Below, piece by piece: positions 36,378 through 45,400 of a DNA stretch of 64,000 nt; positions within the stretch are counted from its first letter, which is position 1, and each line of letters begins with the position of its first letter. The translations under genes were made by a program, and so were the position numbers. Where the stretch lies: NCBI RefSeq assembly GCF_019263805.1, contig NZ_CP079195.1, positions 2,653,001-2,717,000 of the forward strand, read 5' to 3'. The stretch comes from Polaribacter sp. NJDZ03 (GTDB lineage: Bacteria; Bacteroidota; Bacteroidia; Flavobacteriales; Flavobacteriaceae). The notes beneath the pieces are model-generated. The model was not told the origin of the DNA. It saw only the letters and a list, made by a program, of their open reading frames with translations, and made no database searches.

Positions 36378-36492
36378 GCAACAAAGTATATAATTTATTG
36401 CTAGTTTTAGCTCACTTACGAAATTCCTTCGGAATTTAGCCGTTCGTGATTTATTTAATAACTTGGTTGCTTAACCACGCAACAAACCATAT
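36378..36492. repeat. Structured repeat, family C, copy 2
   Basis: Shares long blocks with 27603-27730 (TTTATTGCTAGTTTTAGCTC, GAAATTCCTTCGGAATTT, GCCGTTCGTG, CACGCAACAAACCATA). Inner hairpins are GAAATTCC-TTC-GGAATTT and GTTGC...GCAAC. It lies after a small orphan gene and before the DUF1800 gene. Confidence 0.75.
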
Positions 36493-36582
36493 TCCTAAGT
36501 CCCCTCCATTTTATATTTTTCTTTTAAGCTATCTTTAAATGATAAGATTTAAACCATTTTTAATTTATAGAGTCTAAGGTTT

Positions 36583-37956
36583 ATGAAATTAGCACACATA
36601 CAACATTTATATAACAGAGTTGGTTTTGGTATTACACCAAAAGAATTGGCTCGTTTATCTAAGAAAAGTAAAAAAAACGTTGTGAACGAGTTATTTGCTT
36701 CTTCTAAGAAAATAACTATTTTATCTGTAGATACTTCTTTTTTAAAAGGTATTTCTTTTAAAGATGCCAAGGATAAAAACAAACGTAAAGAACTTCAAAA
36801 AAATAGTAGGAAAAAAGTACAAGAACTTTCTACAGCTTGGTTTGAACGTTTAAATAATCCATCAGAAATTTTACGTGAAAAAATGACCTTGTTTTGGGCG
36901 AATCATTTTGTGTGTGAAAATAGAAACATATTATTTGTACAGAGTTACAATAATATGTTGCGTGAAAATGCTTTGGGAGATTTTAGAAATTTCACAAAAT
37001 CGGTTTCTAAAGAAGCCGCTATGCTTTCTTATTTAAACAACAAACAGAACAAGAAAAAAAGTCCGAATGAGAATTTTGCACGCGAATTAATGGAACTTTT
37101 TACGTTGGGACAAGACAATTATACAGAACAAGATATAAAAGAGTCTGCAAGATCATTTACAGGATATAACCATAATTTTAAAGGACAATTCAATTTTAAA
37201 CAAGGACAACATGATGCCGAAGAAAAAACATTCTTTAGTAAATCGGGCTATTTTAAGGGTGATGATATTATAGATATCATTCTAGAAGAGAAACAATGTG
37301 CACGTTTTATATCAGAAAAAATTTACAGCTATTTTGTTAACGAAAACATTAGTATTAACCATGTAGATGAAATGGTAGAGGTGTTTTATAAAGATTATAA
37401 TATAGAAAATCTAATGCGTTTTGTATTGCTTTCTAATTGGTTTTATAACGATGAAAATATTGGAACGAAAATAAAATCGCCTATTGAATTTTTAGTGGGT
37501 ATAAACACTATTGTACCTTATAAAATAGAAAAACCAAAACAAGTTTTATTATTGCAACGTTTATTAGGGCAAATTTTATTGAGTCCGCCAAATGTTGCTG
37601 GCTGGCAAACGGGTAGAAATTGGATTGACAGCAATACCATTGTTACCCGTTTGCGTCTACCTTCTGTTTTGTTAAACAATGCAGAAATTGCGTATTCAGA
37701 AATTGGTGATGAAGAAACCATGATTACCAATTTTAAGAAAAGAAAATTGCGTAAAAAAGCTTTCATAAAAGTTTCTGCAGATTGGAGTTCTTTTGAAGAA
37801 AATTATAAAAAGGAATCTAATAAGGAATTGGTACATCAAATTATAACATCAAAAATTAATAGTGGAACCGAAGAAATGTTAGAAAGAAATCAGCAACTTT
37901 CTAAGCACGATTTTGTTGTGCAATTAATGAGTTTACCAGAATATCAACTTTGCTAA
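36583..37956 (+). CDS. DUF1800 family protein
   Basis: 457 residues. The start LAHIQHLYNRVGFGITPKEL, then ILREKMTLFWANHFV, PNENFARELMELFTLGQDNY, SARSFTGYN and LSPPNVAGWQTGRNWIDSNT are the DUF1800 signature segments. These proteins are nearly always encoded with DUF1501 proteins, as here, and may act together on exported substrates. No signal peptide is visible in this one. Biochemical function is unknown. A TATCTTTA near-match to the -7 box lies close upstream. Confidence 0.9.
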   Translation: MKLAHIQHLYNRVGFGITPKELARLSKKSKKNVVNELFASSKKITILSVDTSFLKGISFKDAKDKNKRKELQKNSRKKVQELSTAWFERLNNPSEILREKMTLFWANHFVCENRNILFVQSYNNMLRENALGDFRNFTKSVSKEAAMLSYLNNKQNKKKSPNENFARELMELFTLGQDNYTEQDIKESARSFTGYNHNFKGQFNFKQGQHDAEEKTFFSKSGYFKGDDIIDIILEEKQCARFISEKIYSYFVNENISINHVDEMVEVFYKDYNIENLMRFVLLSNWFYNDENIGTKIKSPIEFLVGINTIVPYKIEKPKQVLLLQRLLGQILLSPPNVAGWQTGRNWIDSNTIVTRLRLPSVLLNNAEIAYSEIGDEETMITNFKKRKLRKKAFIKVSADWSSFEENYKKESNKELVHQIITSKINSGTEEMLERNQQLSKHDFVVQLMSLPEYQLC

Positions 37957-37957
37957 C

Positions 37958-37981
37958 CTCTCGACTGCGCTCGAGATGACA
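37958..37981. repeat. Short palindromic repeat (CTCGACTGCGCTCGAG)
   Basis: A TCTCGACTGCGCTCGAGATG unit lies three bases after the DUF1800 stop. It is a typical flavobacterial intergenic palindrome and could form a hairpin between DUF1800 and DUF1501. Confidence 0.55.
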
Positions 37982-38076
37982 ATATCAAAATTATGAACCA
38001 TTCATAATTAAATTTTTGGCTATTTAATTAAATGTTTATATGATGCAACATGTGATCATTGAAAAAAAATAAATAC

Positions 38077-39267
38077 ATGAAACGTAGAGATTTTTTAAAA
38101 CAGACAACTTTTGCTTCAGGAATGTTTTTTGTTCCTCAATTTTTAAAAGCTTTTGAACAGCTTCCAAATAAAACATTTAGCAATAAAAAAGTAGTAATTA
38201 TTCAGTTAAAAGGAGGTAATGATGGCTTAAATACGGTGGTTCCTTTTAACAACGATATTTATTATCAACAAAGAAATAACATCGCTATAAAACAAAACGA
38301 TGTATTTAAAATTTCTGATGAGCTTGGTTTACACAAAAGCCTACAACCTTTGCAAGATTTATACAACAAAGGCTTTGTAAGTATTATAAATAATGTGGGG
38401 TATCCGAACCCTAATTTATCTCATTTTAGATCTACAGATATTTGGCAAACGGCTAGTGATAGTAATGAGTACTTACAAAATGGTTGGGTAGGGCGTTATT
38501 TAGATTATACCAAAGGAAATCCATATGCTGCTATTGAGGTAGATGAAAGTTTGTCTTTAATGATGAAAGGAAATACACAAAACGGATTGGCAATTACAGA
38601 TCCAAAAATGTTTTATAATTCTATGCGAGCTCCCTTTTTTAACAATGTGGTAACCAATTATAATGATGCCCATTTAAGTGAACATAATTTAGGGTATTTG
38701 TACAATACTATGATTGATGCAAAATCATCTGCAAAACACATTTTTGAAAAAAGTAATACAAAAAGTACTTCTGCAGAATATCCTAAAAACATCTTTGGAA
38801 AGCAGTTGAATACTATTTCTCAGTTTATAAATTCTGGTCTAGAAACACAAGTATATTATGCGGGTTTAAGTGGTTTTGATACACATGCAAACCAAGCAGG
38901 TACACAAGAAAGATTATTAAAAGTATATGCAGAAAGTATGGAGGTTTTTATCAACGATCTACAGAAAAATAATACGTTTGATGATGTTTTAATTCTTACG
39001 TTTTCAGAATTTGGTAGACGTGTAAAACAAAATGAATCTAAAGGAACAGATCACGGAACAGCCAACAATGTTTTTGTGATGGGAAAAAACTTAAAGAAAC
39101 AAGGTTTGTATAATAATTTACCAAATTTGGGCGATTTAGATAAAAACGGAAATCTTAAATATGAAATAGATTTTAGAGAGATTTATGCAACAATTTTAGA
39201 CAAATGGTTACAAGTAGATGATGTGGCTATTTTGAATAAATCATTTTCTAAATTGAATTTTGTTTAA
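38077..39267 (+). CDS. DUF1501 domain protein with twin-arginine-like signal
   Basis: 396 residues from the ATG at 38077, which gives MKRRDFLKQTTFASGMFFVP, a Tat-type signal; a TTG six codons upstream is an alternative. Family segments: VIIQLKGGNDGLNTVVPFNN, VGYPNPNLSHFRSTDIWQTA, AGLSGFDTHANQAGTQERLL, ILTFSEFGRRVKQNESKGTD (followed by HGTAN). This sulfatase-like fold keeps several conserved Asp and His residues. It is the partner of the DUF1800 gene before it; the pair is probably co-transcribed. Substrate unknown. Confidence 0.92.
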   Translation: MKRRDFLKQTTFASGMFFVPQFLKAFEQLPNKTFSNKKVVIIQLKGGNDGLNTVVPFNNDIYYQQRNNIAIKQNDVFKISDELGLHKSLQPLQDLYNKGFVSIINNVGYPNPNLSHFRSTDIWQTASDSNEYLQNGWVGRYLDYTKGNPYAAIEVDESLSLMMKGNTQNGLAITDPKMFYNSMRAPFFNNVVTNYNDAHLSEHNLGYLYNTMIDAKSSAKHIFEKSNTKSTSAEYPKNIFGKQLNTISQFINSGLETQVYYAGLSGFDTHANQAGTQERLLKVYAESMEVFINDLQKNNTFDDVLILTFSEFGRRVKQNESKGTDHGTANNVFVMGKNLKKQGLYNNLPNLGDLDKNGNLKYEIDFREIYATILDKWLQVDDVAILNKSFSKLNFV

Positions 39268-39343
39268 TATTTCTCATATTCAAAATACATTTAGAAGAAT
39301 ATATCCTGTTTTTAGAGATTAAAATTAAACGATGCATGTAAAT

Positions 39344-39374
39344 TTGGAAAGTCGAAATCTTAAAGTTATCTTTG
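39344..39374 (+). promoter_or_regulatory. Promoter with TTG (-33) and TATCTTTG (-7)
   Basis: TTG at 39344-39346 and an exact TAnnTTTG (TATCTTTG) at 39367-39374, spaced by 20 bases, are the best two-part Bacteroidota promoter in the window. It points into a gene-poor stretch (39268-39685) where the only frames are a 39-codon ORF at 39407-39526 (MKSIKRKYLQGFYETLVHGF) and, further on, the 37-codon ORF at 39686. Confidence 0.55.
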
Positions 39375-39685
39375 GTAACTAATCAATATTTTATTTTAAT
39401 ACTGCAATGAAATCAATAAAAAGAAAATATCTACAAGGCTTTTATGAGACGCTCGTCCATGGCTTTGTTTGTGCTTCTTTTTCTTTTGCAATGTATAGAA
39501 AACGTAAAATTATCTTTGTGTCTTAATTAGGCATTTCGAGTGTGCCTACACAACTCTATTTCATTATTTCTTATAGAAGATATTCAAAATAACAAATTGA
39601 ATGGCTTTACTCGCATATGTAATAATGTTTCCATTTAGAGTTTACGATACTGTTTTTTTATATATAAATTAAAAATACTAATATC

Positions 39686-39799
39686 ATGGCTGTATTGAGA
39701 AAAAAGCTCACAAAAGCAGAATTAAACGAGAAAAAACAAGAGAAAATTTTAAAGAAATTAGAAGATAAAAAAATGAAGAAGCGGAAGTCCAGAAAGTAG
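39686..39799 (+). CDS. Possible 37-residue Lys/Arg-rich protein
   Basis: MAVLRKKLTKAELNEKKQEK is followed by a second basic helix-like stretch ending KKMKKRKSRK. About half the residues are Lys or Arg and the rest favour helix, as in small ribosome or nucleic acid-binding proteins. It is preceded by an AT-rich stretch and followed by the short family B repeat, which could act as its terminator. No family recognised. Confidence 0.4.
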   Translation: MAVLRKKLTKAELNEKKQEKILKKLEDKKMKKRKSRK

Positions 39800-39826
39800 C
39801 CTATAAATTTTAATACCCCTTTGCAA

Positions 39827-39897
39827 GAAGAGGTTGTCTTAAAAGTCTTAAACGTTGTTTTACTGACAAAAAAATACTTTTTTAGACGACCTCTTTT
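39827..39897. repeat. MITE-like repeat, family B, shortened copy
   Basis: Terminal arms AAGAGGTTGTCTTAAAAG and CTTTTTTAGACGACCTCTTT match the ends of the copies at 26540-26676 and 62458-62595, but the inside is reduced to about 35 bases. It lies between convergent genes and can form a long hairpin usable as a terminator on both strands. Confidence 0.8.
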
Positions 39898-39900
39898 TAT

Positions 39901-41040
39901 TTAATGATACTGCACTTTTCTAATTACACGCATAGCTTCCTTATACTTTATATACGTTGTTTTATCTTTTAAATCTTTTAGGTAGGTTTTTACCTTCTTT
40001 AACTGTTTAGAGACGTCTACATAACCGTGTAAATAACAGATTAAATAATTGGTAGGTAAACGTAACACATCCACATCTTCAATTACAGAAAGAGGGATGT
40101 TGTTTTCAATTTTTTTTACAATAGCATTGCAATCATTGTAAATGTGATGTATAATATTTACATCAAATTTTGGAGGAACAAACAAGAATTCTTTTACAAT
40201 ATCATGCTGTCCGTTTTCTTTAAAATGGATAATTGTTTTCTCTAAAGGATACAATTCTTCCTGCTTTTCTAATCCTAAATAGATGTATTCGGTGATAATA
40301 AAAGAGTGCTGATTATAACTAATTTGTACATCATCTAAAGCAGAAAAAAACAACTTTACTTGCTCGTTAATTAATTCTATATCTACTCTAGAAAAGTAAA
40401 TTTCATCGTTTATAAGCTTTTTTTCTCCTGCCCAACATAGCACAAATTGCTCATTAAAAACTTTGTACTGTGGGTTGTAGGCAGGTTTATGATTGTTGAT
40501 GAAATCGAAAACACCATCTAAGGTTAATTCTATATTATTGCGCGCATTTTTTTCGATAGCTTCCACAATATCTTTATTAGTGTTTCGCAATTCAAAATTT
40601 CCGGAAGAAGGTATAGAGTTACTTCCTCTTCTGTAAAAAGTAGTTCCTTTGCTATATTTCCAAGTATTCTTTAAAAGTGATGTAATTTTATTATTCGGAT
40701 GAATGGTAACCAAACCAATAACTTTATGACGCTGTAAGCTAGGAAAAGGAACATTTTCGTATTCAATTTTTGGTGGATTTTTTAAATACGCATTCACCAA
40801 ATTCTGAATCTTGCTATCATCATAAAAATCGACACCAATAATTTTGTTTTCTTCATCTTCTACACCAATAACGATGTAAGAATTATTTTCTGGATTTGAG
40901 TTTGAAAGCGCACAAATATGTTTTAAAAACTTTGCTTTTCCATCTTTTGCACTTAATGATAATTTTTGCTTTTTATCATAAAAACTATTCTCATCGTTGT
41001 GAGAAAGTAGGTTTTTGATTAAAAGTCTTTTGTTTATCAT
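39901..41040 (-). CDS. AlbA_2 (Schlafen-type) domain ATP-binding-like protein
   Basis: 379 residues. The N-terminal part is an AlbA_2 domain: AKFLKHICALSNSNPENNSY, IVIGVEDEENKIIGVDFYDD and HKVIGLVTIHPN. The C-terminal half has no domain I recognise and contains mixed alpha/beta segments (FFSALDDVQISYNQHSFIIT, CYLHGYVDVSKQLKKVKTYL). AlbA_2 proteins are mostly putative transcriptional regulators or nucleic acid-binding proteins. It follows the aldo/keto reductase by one base and is likely in the same operon, SDR-AKR-AlbA_2. Confidence 0.85.
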   Translation of the reverse strand: MINKRLLIKNLLSHNDENSFYDKKQKLSLSAKDGKAKFLKHICALSNSNPENNSYIVIGVEDEENKIIGVDFYDDSKIQNLVNAYLKNPPKIEYENVPFPSLQRHKVIGLVTIHPNNKITSLLKNTWKYSKGTTFYRRGSNSIPSSGNFELRNTNKDIVEAIEKNARNNIELTLDGVFDFINNHKPAYNPQYKVFNEQFVLCWAGEKKLINDEIYFSRVDIELINEQVKLFFSALDDVQISYNQHSFIITEYIYLGLEKQEELYPLEKTIIHFKENGQHDIVKEFLFVPPKFDVNIIHHIYNDCNAIVKKIENNIPLSVIEDVDVLRLPTNYLICYLHGYVDVSKQLKKVKTYLKDLKDKTTYIKYKEAMRVIRKVQYH

Positions 41041-41041
41041 T

Positions 41042-41905
41042 TTATGGCATTTCTTCTCCTTGGCTAGCTTCTAAAAGTAGAAACCAATCTTGTAGCTCTA
41101 AATTAATTTCTAAAGCTTTATTTGCGTTTAAAATTCGTTCTTTATTTGTGGTTCCAATCACAGGAGATATTTTTGAAGGATGTTTTAAAATCCAAGCTAA
41201 TAATAACACATCTTCAGAAACCATGTATTTTGCTACTAATGTTTTTAAAACTGCTTTTACTCTTTCTGTTTGTGCTGTTTTTTCTCTAAAAACACTTCCT
41301 AAAGGACTCCAACACATTGGTTGCATACTTTTTTGTAGCATTTGATCTAAACTGCCATTTTGCATTGCATTATGATGTGTTAAAGAAAATTCTATCTGAT
41401 TTACAGAAACAGGAATTTTATCAGCAATTAAATCAACTTGAGAAGGCGTAAAGTTTGAAACTCCAAAATTGATTATTTTTCCACTTTCTTGCAATTCTGT
41501 AATAGCTTCTGCAATTTCGTCAGGTTGCATAAGCGGACTTGGTCTGTGCAGTAAAAAAGTATCAAGATAAGCTGTTTTTAAGTTTTTTAAAGTAGATTCT
41601 ACACTCCAAATAATATATTCTTTCGAATAATTATAATGTTTTAATGTATTATCTCTTGCTTCTCCAACAAGTTGGATACCACATTTAGATATTAACTGAA
41701 TTTCTTCACGCGGAATGCCAGTTTCTACAAACGCTTTTCCAAATTCAGCCTCTGTAGAATAATCCCCATAAATATCTGCATGATCAAAAGTTGCATTACC
41801 GTTTTCTACACAGAATTGAATCATATCAATTTGTTCTTTAGTAGAAAATTGTTTTCCCCATTTTCCCCAAGACATGCACCCAATTATGAGTTCTGATTTT
41901 GGCAT
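41042..41905 (-). CDS. Aldo/keto reductase
   Basis: 287 residues, TIM barrel. The catalytic tetrad is visible: D and Y in FDHADIYGDYS, K in LISKCGIQ and H in TFLLHRPSPL. NADPH contacts appear in GVSNFTPSQ and VIGTTNKERI. It resembles the YdhF group of oxidoreductases. It reduces an aldehyde or ketone, with the substrate unknown. It is two bases from the short-chain dehydrogenase upstream and one base from the AlbA_2 gene downstream, so the three are one transcript. Confidence 0.92.
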   Translation of the reverse strand: MPKSELIIGCMSWGKWGKQFSTKEQIDMIQFCVENGNATFDHADIYGDYSTEAEFGKAFVETGIPREEIQLISKCGIQLVGEARDNTLKHYNYSKEYIIWSVESTLKNLKTAYLDTFLLHRPSPLMQPDEIAEAITELQESGKIINFGVSNFTPSQVDLIADKIPVSVNQIEFSLTHHNAMQNGSLDQMLQKSMQPMCWSPLGSVFREKTAQTERVKAVLKTLVAKYMVSEDVLLLAWILKHPSKISPVIGTTNKERILNANKALEINLELQDWFLLLEASQGEEMP

Positions 41906-41907
41906 TT

Positions 41908-42660
41908 TTATAACTTGTTTAAAATTGTTGGTGATGCTTGCGCTGTTGGATACACTACTAAATCTTCTATATTAACATGATAAGGTCTCGAAATTACAAA
42001 ATAAATAATATCTGCAATATCTTCTGCTTGTAAAGCTTTATAACCTGCATACACAGATTTTGCTTTTTCTGTATCGCCTTTAAAACGAACATCTGAAAAC
42101 TCAGTTTGTACTGCTCCAGGATGAATTGCAGAAACACGAATGTTATGTTTGTTTAAATCTATTCTCATAGCCTTATTTAAAGCATCTACAGCGTGTTTAG
42201 AAGCACAATACACATTTCCGTTAGGATATACTTCTTTTGCCGCTATAGAGCCAATATTTACAATAAAACCATTGTTTCTTTCTGTCATTTGTGGTATGAT
42301 AGCTTTAGAAACGTACAATAAGCCTTTTACGTTAATATCTAACATAGCGTCCCAATCATCTATATCGCCGTCTTGTATGCTAGACAATCCATGTGCATTC
42401 CCTGCATTATTGATTAAAATATCAACTTGTTTAAAGTTTTCGGGTAATGAATTTATAGCTGTTGCTACTTCTTCTCTTTTAGAAACATCAAACCGTAAAG
42501 TAGTTACTTCTGTAAGTTTACTTAAAGTTTCTTTAAGTTCAGATAATCTTTCTGCTCTTCTTCCACAAAGAATTAAACGGATGTTATTTTTTGCAAAAAT
42601 TTCTGCGGTTGCTTTTCCAATTCCAGAAGTAGCTCCGGTTATAAATGCTGTTTGTTTCAT
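41908..42660 (-). CDS. Short-chain dehydrogenase/reductase (YdfG-like)
   Basis: 250 residues, Rossmann fold. Cofactor motif TGATSGIGKATAE, the NNAG motif, catalytic S in IVNIGSIAA and YCASK with Y and K. The RRAERL segment after beta strand 2 favours NADP. The ending SRPYHVNIEDLVVYPTAQAS is typical of the YdfG subgroup, which oxidises 3-hydroxy acids such as serine or 3-hydroxypropionate. It heads the three-gene operon. Confidence 0.93.
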   Translation of the reverse strand: MKQTAFITGATSGIGKATAEIFAKNNIRLILCGRRAERLSELKETLSKLTEVTTLRFDVSKREEVATAINSLPENFKQVDILINNAGNAHGLSSIQDGDIDDWDAMLDINVKGLLYVSKAIIPQMTERNNGFIVNIGSIAAKEVYPNGNVYCASKHAVDALNKAMRIDLNKHNIRVSAIHPGAVQTEFSDVRFKGDTEKAKSVYAGYKALQAEDIADIIYFVISRPYHVNIEDLVVYPTAQASPTILNKL

Positions 42661-42796
42661 TTGTCTTATTTCTAGTATTCCTGCGATAGCAGTAATTTAA
42701 TTTTAGTCTGCTAAATTGTCCTATAAAATTAAGAAAACATATGTTGTTAGTTTAAAATTTAAGTGTAAAATTTTATTAAATTATGAACAAAGAAAA

Positions 42797-42820
42797 AACC
42801 GTCCTCCACAGGACGGTTTA
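42797..42820 (-). terminator. Intrinsic terminator
   Basis: AACCGTCCT-CCAC-AGGACGGTT, a nine base pair stem with U residues after it on the minus strand. It ends the lipoprotein transcript at 42867. Confidence 0.85.
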
Positions 42821-42866
42821 TCTTTCAATTGGTAACTACTCCAATCAAAAATCAACTAACCAAACT

Positions 42867-43787
42867 TTATTTTAAATTTCTTCTTTCTTTTGTTTCTCTT
42901 ATTACCTTAGTACGTTTTCTTCCATTATTCCTTACAATATCTTTTGCGCTTGTTTTAGAATTTTTGCTTTTCTTTAATTCTATAAAACCTATTCCAGAAA
43001 ATTCGTAGGTGGTGTTAGAATTAGAATTATAAAGTGCTATCGTTCCATCATCAATAACGCTCAATTCAAACACCTCTGTATCGCCATTATCATAAAATAA
43101 TGTTAAATCCTTTATGTCTTCAAATCCATTGATATCATCGATTTCATATGCACCAACGTAATCCCAAATACTATAATCAACTTTTGTGCCAACTTCTTCT
43201 TGAGAACTATAAAATGTTGTTATATTTTCTGGTGAAAAGGCTAAATAATTTTCAGCATCAAAGGCATTTGGTACGCCATCATTTGTACTTATTTTTTCCC
43301 ATCCAATATATTCTTGTAAAAAGTATTCTATGTTTTCGTAAAATAATTTGTCATAGTCAAATGTATCTACCTGATATCCTATTAAATAATAACTTACGTT
43401 TTGTCTGTAGTTGTATAATTTAATTTCATTGTTAGAAAGTACAGTAACTTCAAAGTCGTTTGCACCGTCTATATCATGATCTGTTTCCAATTCCCCATTA
43501 TACGTATTGTATGTTCCAACATCAATTCCAAAACCATTTCCGGTTCTTCCAATATCTACAATATTATTGTTTGCGTATAAAATTCCATTTACAAATGATA
43601 AAGTAAATGCTCTTGAAACATAAGGGATATCTCCATTTCCTGTCGTTCTGTTATAATCTACATACCATAAGTCATAATCTGTGATTACTTGTTCTAAAGG
43701 TATTTGATAATTATCATCAAATGTAGAACAAGAAGTCAATAGCGTTCCGGTAATGATTATTGTTATAAGTAGTTTTATTGATTTCAT
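42867..43787 (-). CDS. Hypothetical lipoprotein
   Basis: 306 residues. The type II signal MKSIKLLITIIITGTLLTSC gives lipidated Cys 20. The mature part (LEQVITDYDLWYVDYNRTTG, VNGILYANNNIVDIGRTGNG, NNEIKLYNYRQNVSYYLIGY) is Asp/Tyr-rich and beta-dominated. Two similar halves seem to be present, each ending with a segment about fit of a displayed value (NNEIKLYNYRQN, DGTIALYNSNSN). The C-terminus is basic (VRNNGRKRTKVIRETKERRN). Function unknown; possibly a surface or nuclease-associated lipoprotein. Confidence 0.8.
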   Translation of the reverse strand: MKSIKLLITIIITGTLLTSCSTFDDNYQIPLEQVITDYDLWYVDYNRTTGNGDIPYVSRAFTLSFVNGILYANNNIVDIGRTGNGFGIDVGTYNTYNGELETDHDIDGANDFEVTVLSNNEIKLYNYRQNVSYYLIGYQVDTFDYDKLFYENIEYFLQEYIGWEKISTNDGVPNAFDAENYLAFSPENITTFYSSQEEVGTKVDYSIWDYVGAYEIDDINGFEDIKDLTLFYDNGDTEVFELSVIDDGTIALYNSNSNTTYEFSGIGFIELKKSKNSKTSAKDIVRNNGRKRTKVIRETKERRNLK

Positions 43788-43840
43788 AAGCTTGAATTTT
43801 ACTGTTATGCTTATGTAATTTCAAAATACGTGCCAAAAAT

Positions 43841-43869
43841 AAAAGCCACTCAATTATTAGTGGTTTTTT
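43841..43869 (-). terminator. Intrinsic terminator
   Basis: AAAGCCACT and AGTGGTTT arms around CAATTATT, followed on the minus strand by a U-rich run. It ends the gene at 43875. Confidence 0.8.
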
Positions 43870-43874
43870 GATGC

Positions 43875-44339
43875 TTATTGTATTTGTTGATAAGATTTGT
43901 CATCCATTTCTTTAATCTCTTTTATTTTATAATATTTTGTTTCTCCATTTACTTGATAGGTGAGAATTGCTTCATTATCTTCTAATTTAAAAGGAATCTT
44001 TTCTTGTACGGGAATTTTATTTTTAAATTCCTTTTTAGGCTCTAAGTGAAGTATAATGTCTGAATTTGTATTTTTTGAACTACTATAATTTGCTATAATA
44101 AGAGAGGCTTCTTTAAATTCTACTTTTGTGGCCTTGTTCCTAAAGTATAATGAATCAAATGTTATATTCGATTTTTCTTTTAATTGAATTTGAACATTAA
44201 TACCATGAATTCCTGGTTGTCCTCCAGTCCAAGTCATATAGTTTGCCGAATCAATTATAAAAGGTGTATTGTTTTCAAATTTTGTGTTTCCACATTGTGA
44301 AAAACTTAATATAATTAGCAAAATGGATAAAGTTTTCAT
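43875..44339 (-). CDS. Hypothetical lipoprotein
   Basis: 154 residues from the ATG at 44339, chosen because it gives the type II signal MKTLSILLIILSFSQC with lipidated Cys 16. The frame is open further upstream but without a sensible N-terminus. The mature part is a single beta-rich domain (TWTGGQPGIHGINVQIQLKE, FDSLYFRNKATKVEFKEASL, LEDNEAILTYQVNGETKYYK). Function unknown. Confidence 0.78.
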   Translation of the reverse strand: MKTLSILLIILSFSQCGNTKFENNTPFIIDSANYMTWTGGQPGIHGINVQIQLKEKSNITFDSLYFRNKATKVEFKEASLIIANYSSSKNTNSDIILHLEPKKEFKNKIPVQEKIPFKLEDNEAILTYQVNGETKYYKIKEIKEMDDKSYQQIQ

Positions 44340-44384
44340 AGTTCTTATTTTTATAATTGAAATCAAACGATATGCCAAGTTATA

Positions 44385-44414
44385 AAAAAAGCGAACCTAA
44401 ATGGTTCGCTTTTA
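44385..44414 (-). terminator. Terminator of the ATP synthase operon
   Basis: AAAAGCGAACC-TAAAT-GGTTCGCTTTT, followed on the minus strand by a run of U. It lies about 90 bases past the atpG stop. Confidence 0.88.
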
Positions 44415-44504
44415 TATTATTGTAAAAAAAAATACTTTTAAATATTCTTCTAATTATTTATTGATTTTGCATCTTTAAGTAATTTGACTTCGCAAAAGCT
44501 TCGT

Positions 44505-45371
44505 CTAATTTTTTAATGCTTCTGCACCACCAACAATTTCTAAAATTTCGTTAGTAATTGCTGCCTGACGTGCTTTGTTATAAGTTAACAATAAATCGTC
44601 TCTTAAATCTGTAGCGTTGTCTGTTGCTTTGTGCATTGCAGTCATACGAGCACCGTGTTCTGATGCAAAACTATCTCTAATAGCTTTGTATAATTGCGTT
44701 TTTAATGACTTAGGTATTAATGCCTCAACAATTTCTAATTTAGATGGTTCATAAATATATTCAGAACTAACTGCATCTACATCTACACCTTCTATTGGTT
44801 TAATTGGTAAAAATTGCTCTACTTGAGGAATTTGTGTTGCAGCATTTTTAAATTGATTATAAATAAGCTCAATTTTATCATACGTACCCTCTGCATATAA
44901 CTCCATTAACCTTTCTGCAACTAAAGCTACATTGTCAAAAGTTAAATCATCAAAAATATCGTTTCTAGAGGTTACAATATTAAACTGTTTAGTTAACACA
45001 TCACCACCTTTTTTACCGATAGCAAATAAATCTACTTCAACAGTACTGTATTTCTCTTTAATAGTTTTAATAACTGTTTTTGTAATTGATGAGTTAAAAC
45101 CACCACACAAACCTCTATTAGAAGTTACTACTACTATTAAAACCTTAGAAACCTCTCTTTGAGTAGAGTAAACCCCACCTGCATCACTATCTAAAGTTGC
45201 ACTTAAATTTTGCAATAATTCAGTTAGTTTAGACGAATACGGACGCATTGCCGTAATTGCATCTTGTGCTTTTTTTAACTTTGCAGCAGATACCATTTTC
45301 ATGGCAGATGTAATCTGCATTGTAGATTTAATAGAGGTAATTCTATTACGTATTTCTTTTAAGTTTGCCAT
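44505..45371 (-). CDS. atpG: ATP synthase F1 subunit gamma
   Basis: 288 residues. The N-terminal LKEIRNRITSIKSTMQITSA, then MKMVSAAKLKKAQ, and the C-terminal GARMTAMHKATDNATDLRDD, are the paired helices of the central stalk. SNRGLCGGFN is the conserved Rossmann-like segment. It turns inside the alpha3beta3 ring and couples rotation to ATP synthesis. It is the last gene of the operon and is separated from atpA by a four-helix-bundle gene. Confidence 0.97.
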   Translation of the reverse strand: MANLKEIRNRITSIKSTMQITSAMKMVSAAKLKKAQDAITAMRPYSSKLTELLQNLSATLDSDAGGVYSTQREVSKVLIVVVTSNRGLCGGFNSSITKTVIKTIKEKYSTVEVDLFAIGKKGGDVLTKQFNIVTSRNDIFDDLTFDNVALVAERLMELYAEGTYDKIELIYNQFKNAATQIPQVEQFLPIKPIEGVDVDAVSSEYIYEPSKLEIVEALIPKSLKTQLYKAIRDSFASEHGARMTAMHKATDNATDLRDDLLLTYNKARQAAITNEILEIVGGAEALKN

Positions 45372-45400
45372 TTCTCAAGTTATGAGTTATGAGTGTTAAG

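Noticed and set aside
39407..39526. ORF of 39 codons after a good promoter
   Set aside because: Not called as a gene: low-complexity, no recognisable domain, and an RNA product is equally likely. Kept as part of the finding at 39268-39826.
42140..42700. Plus-strand ORF of 186 residues opposite the short-chain dehydrogenase
   Set aside because: Antisense to a gene with intact catalytic and cofactor motifs; no protein-like pattern.
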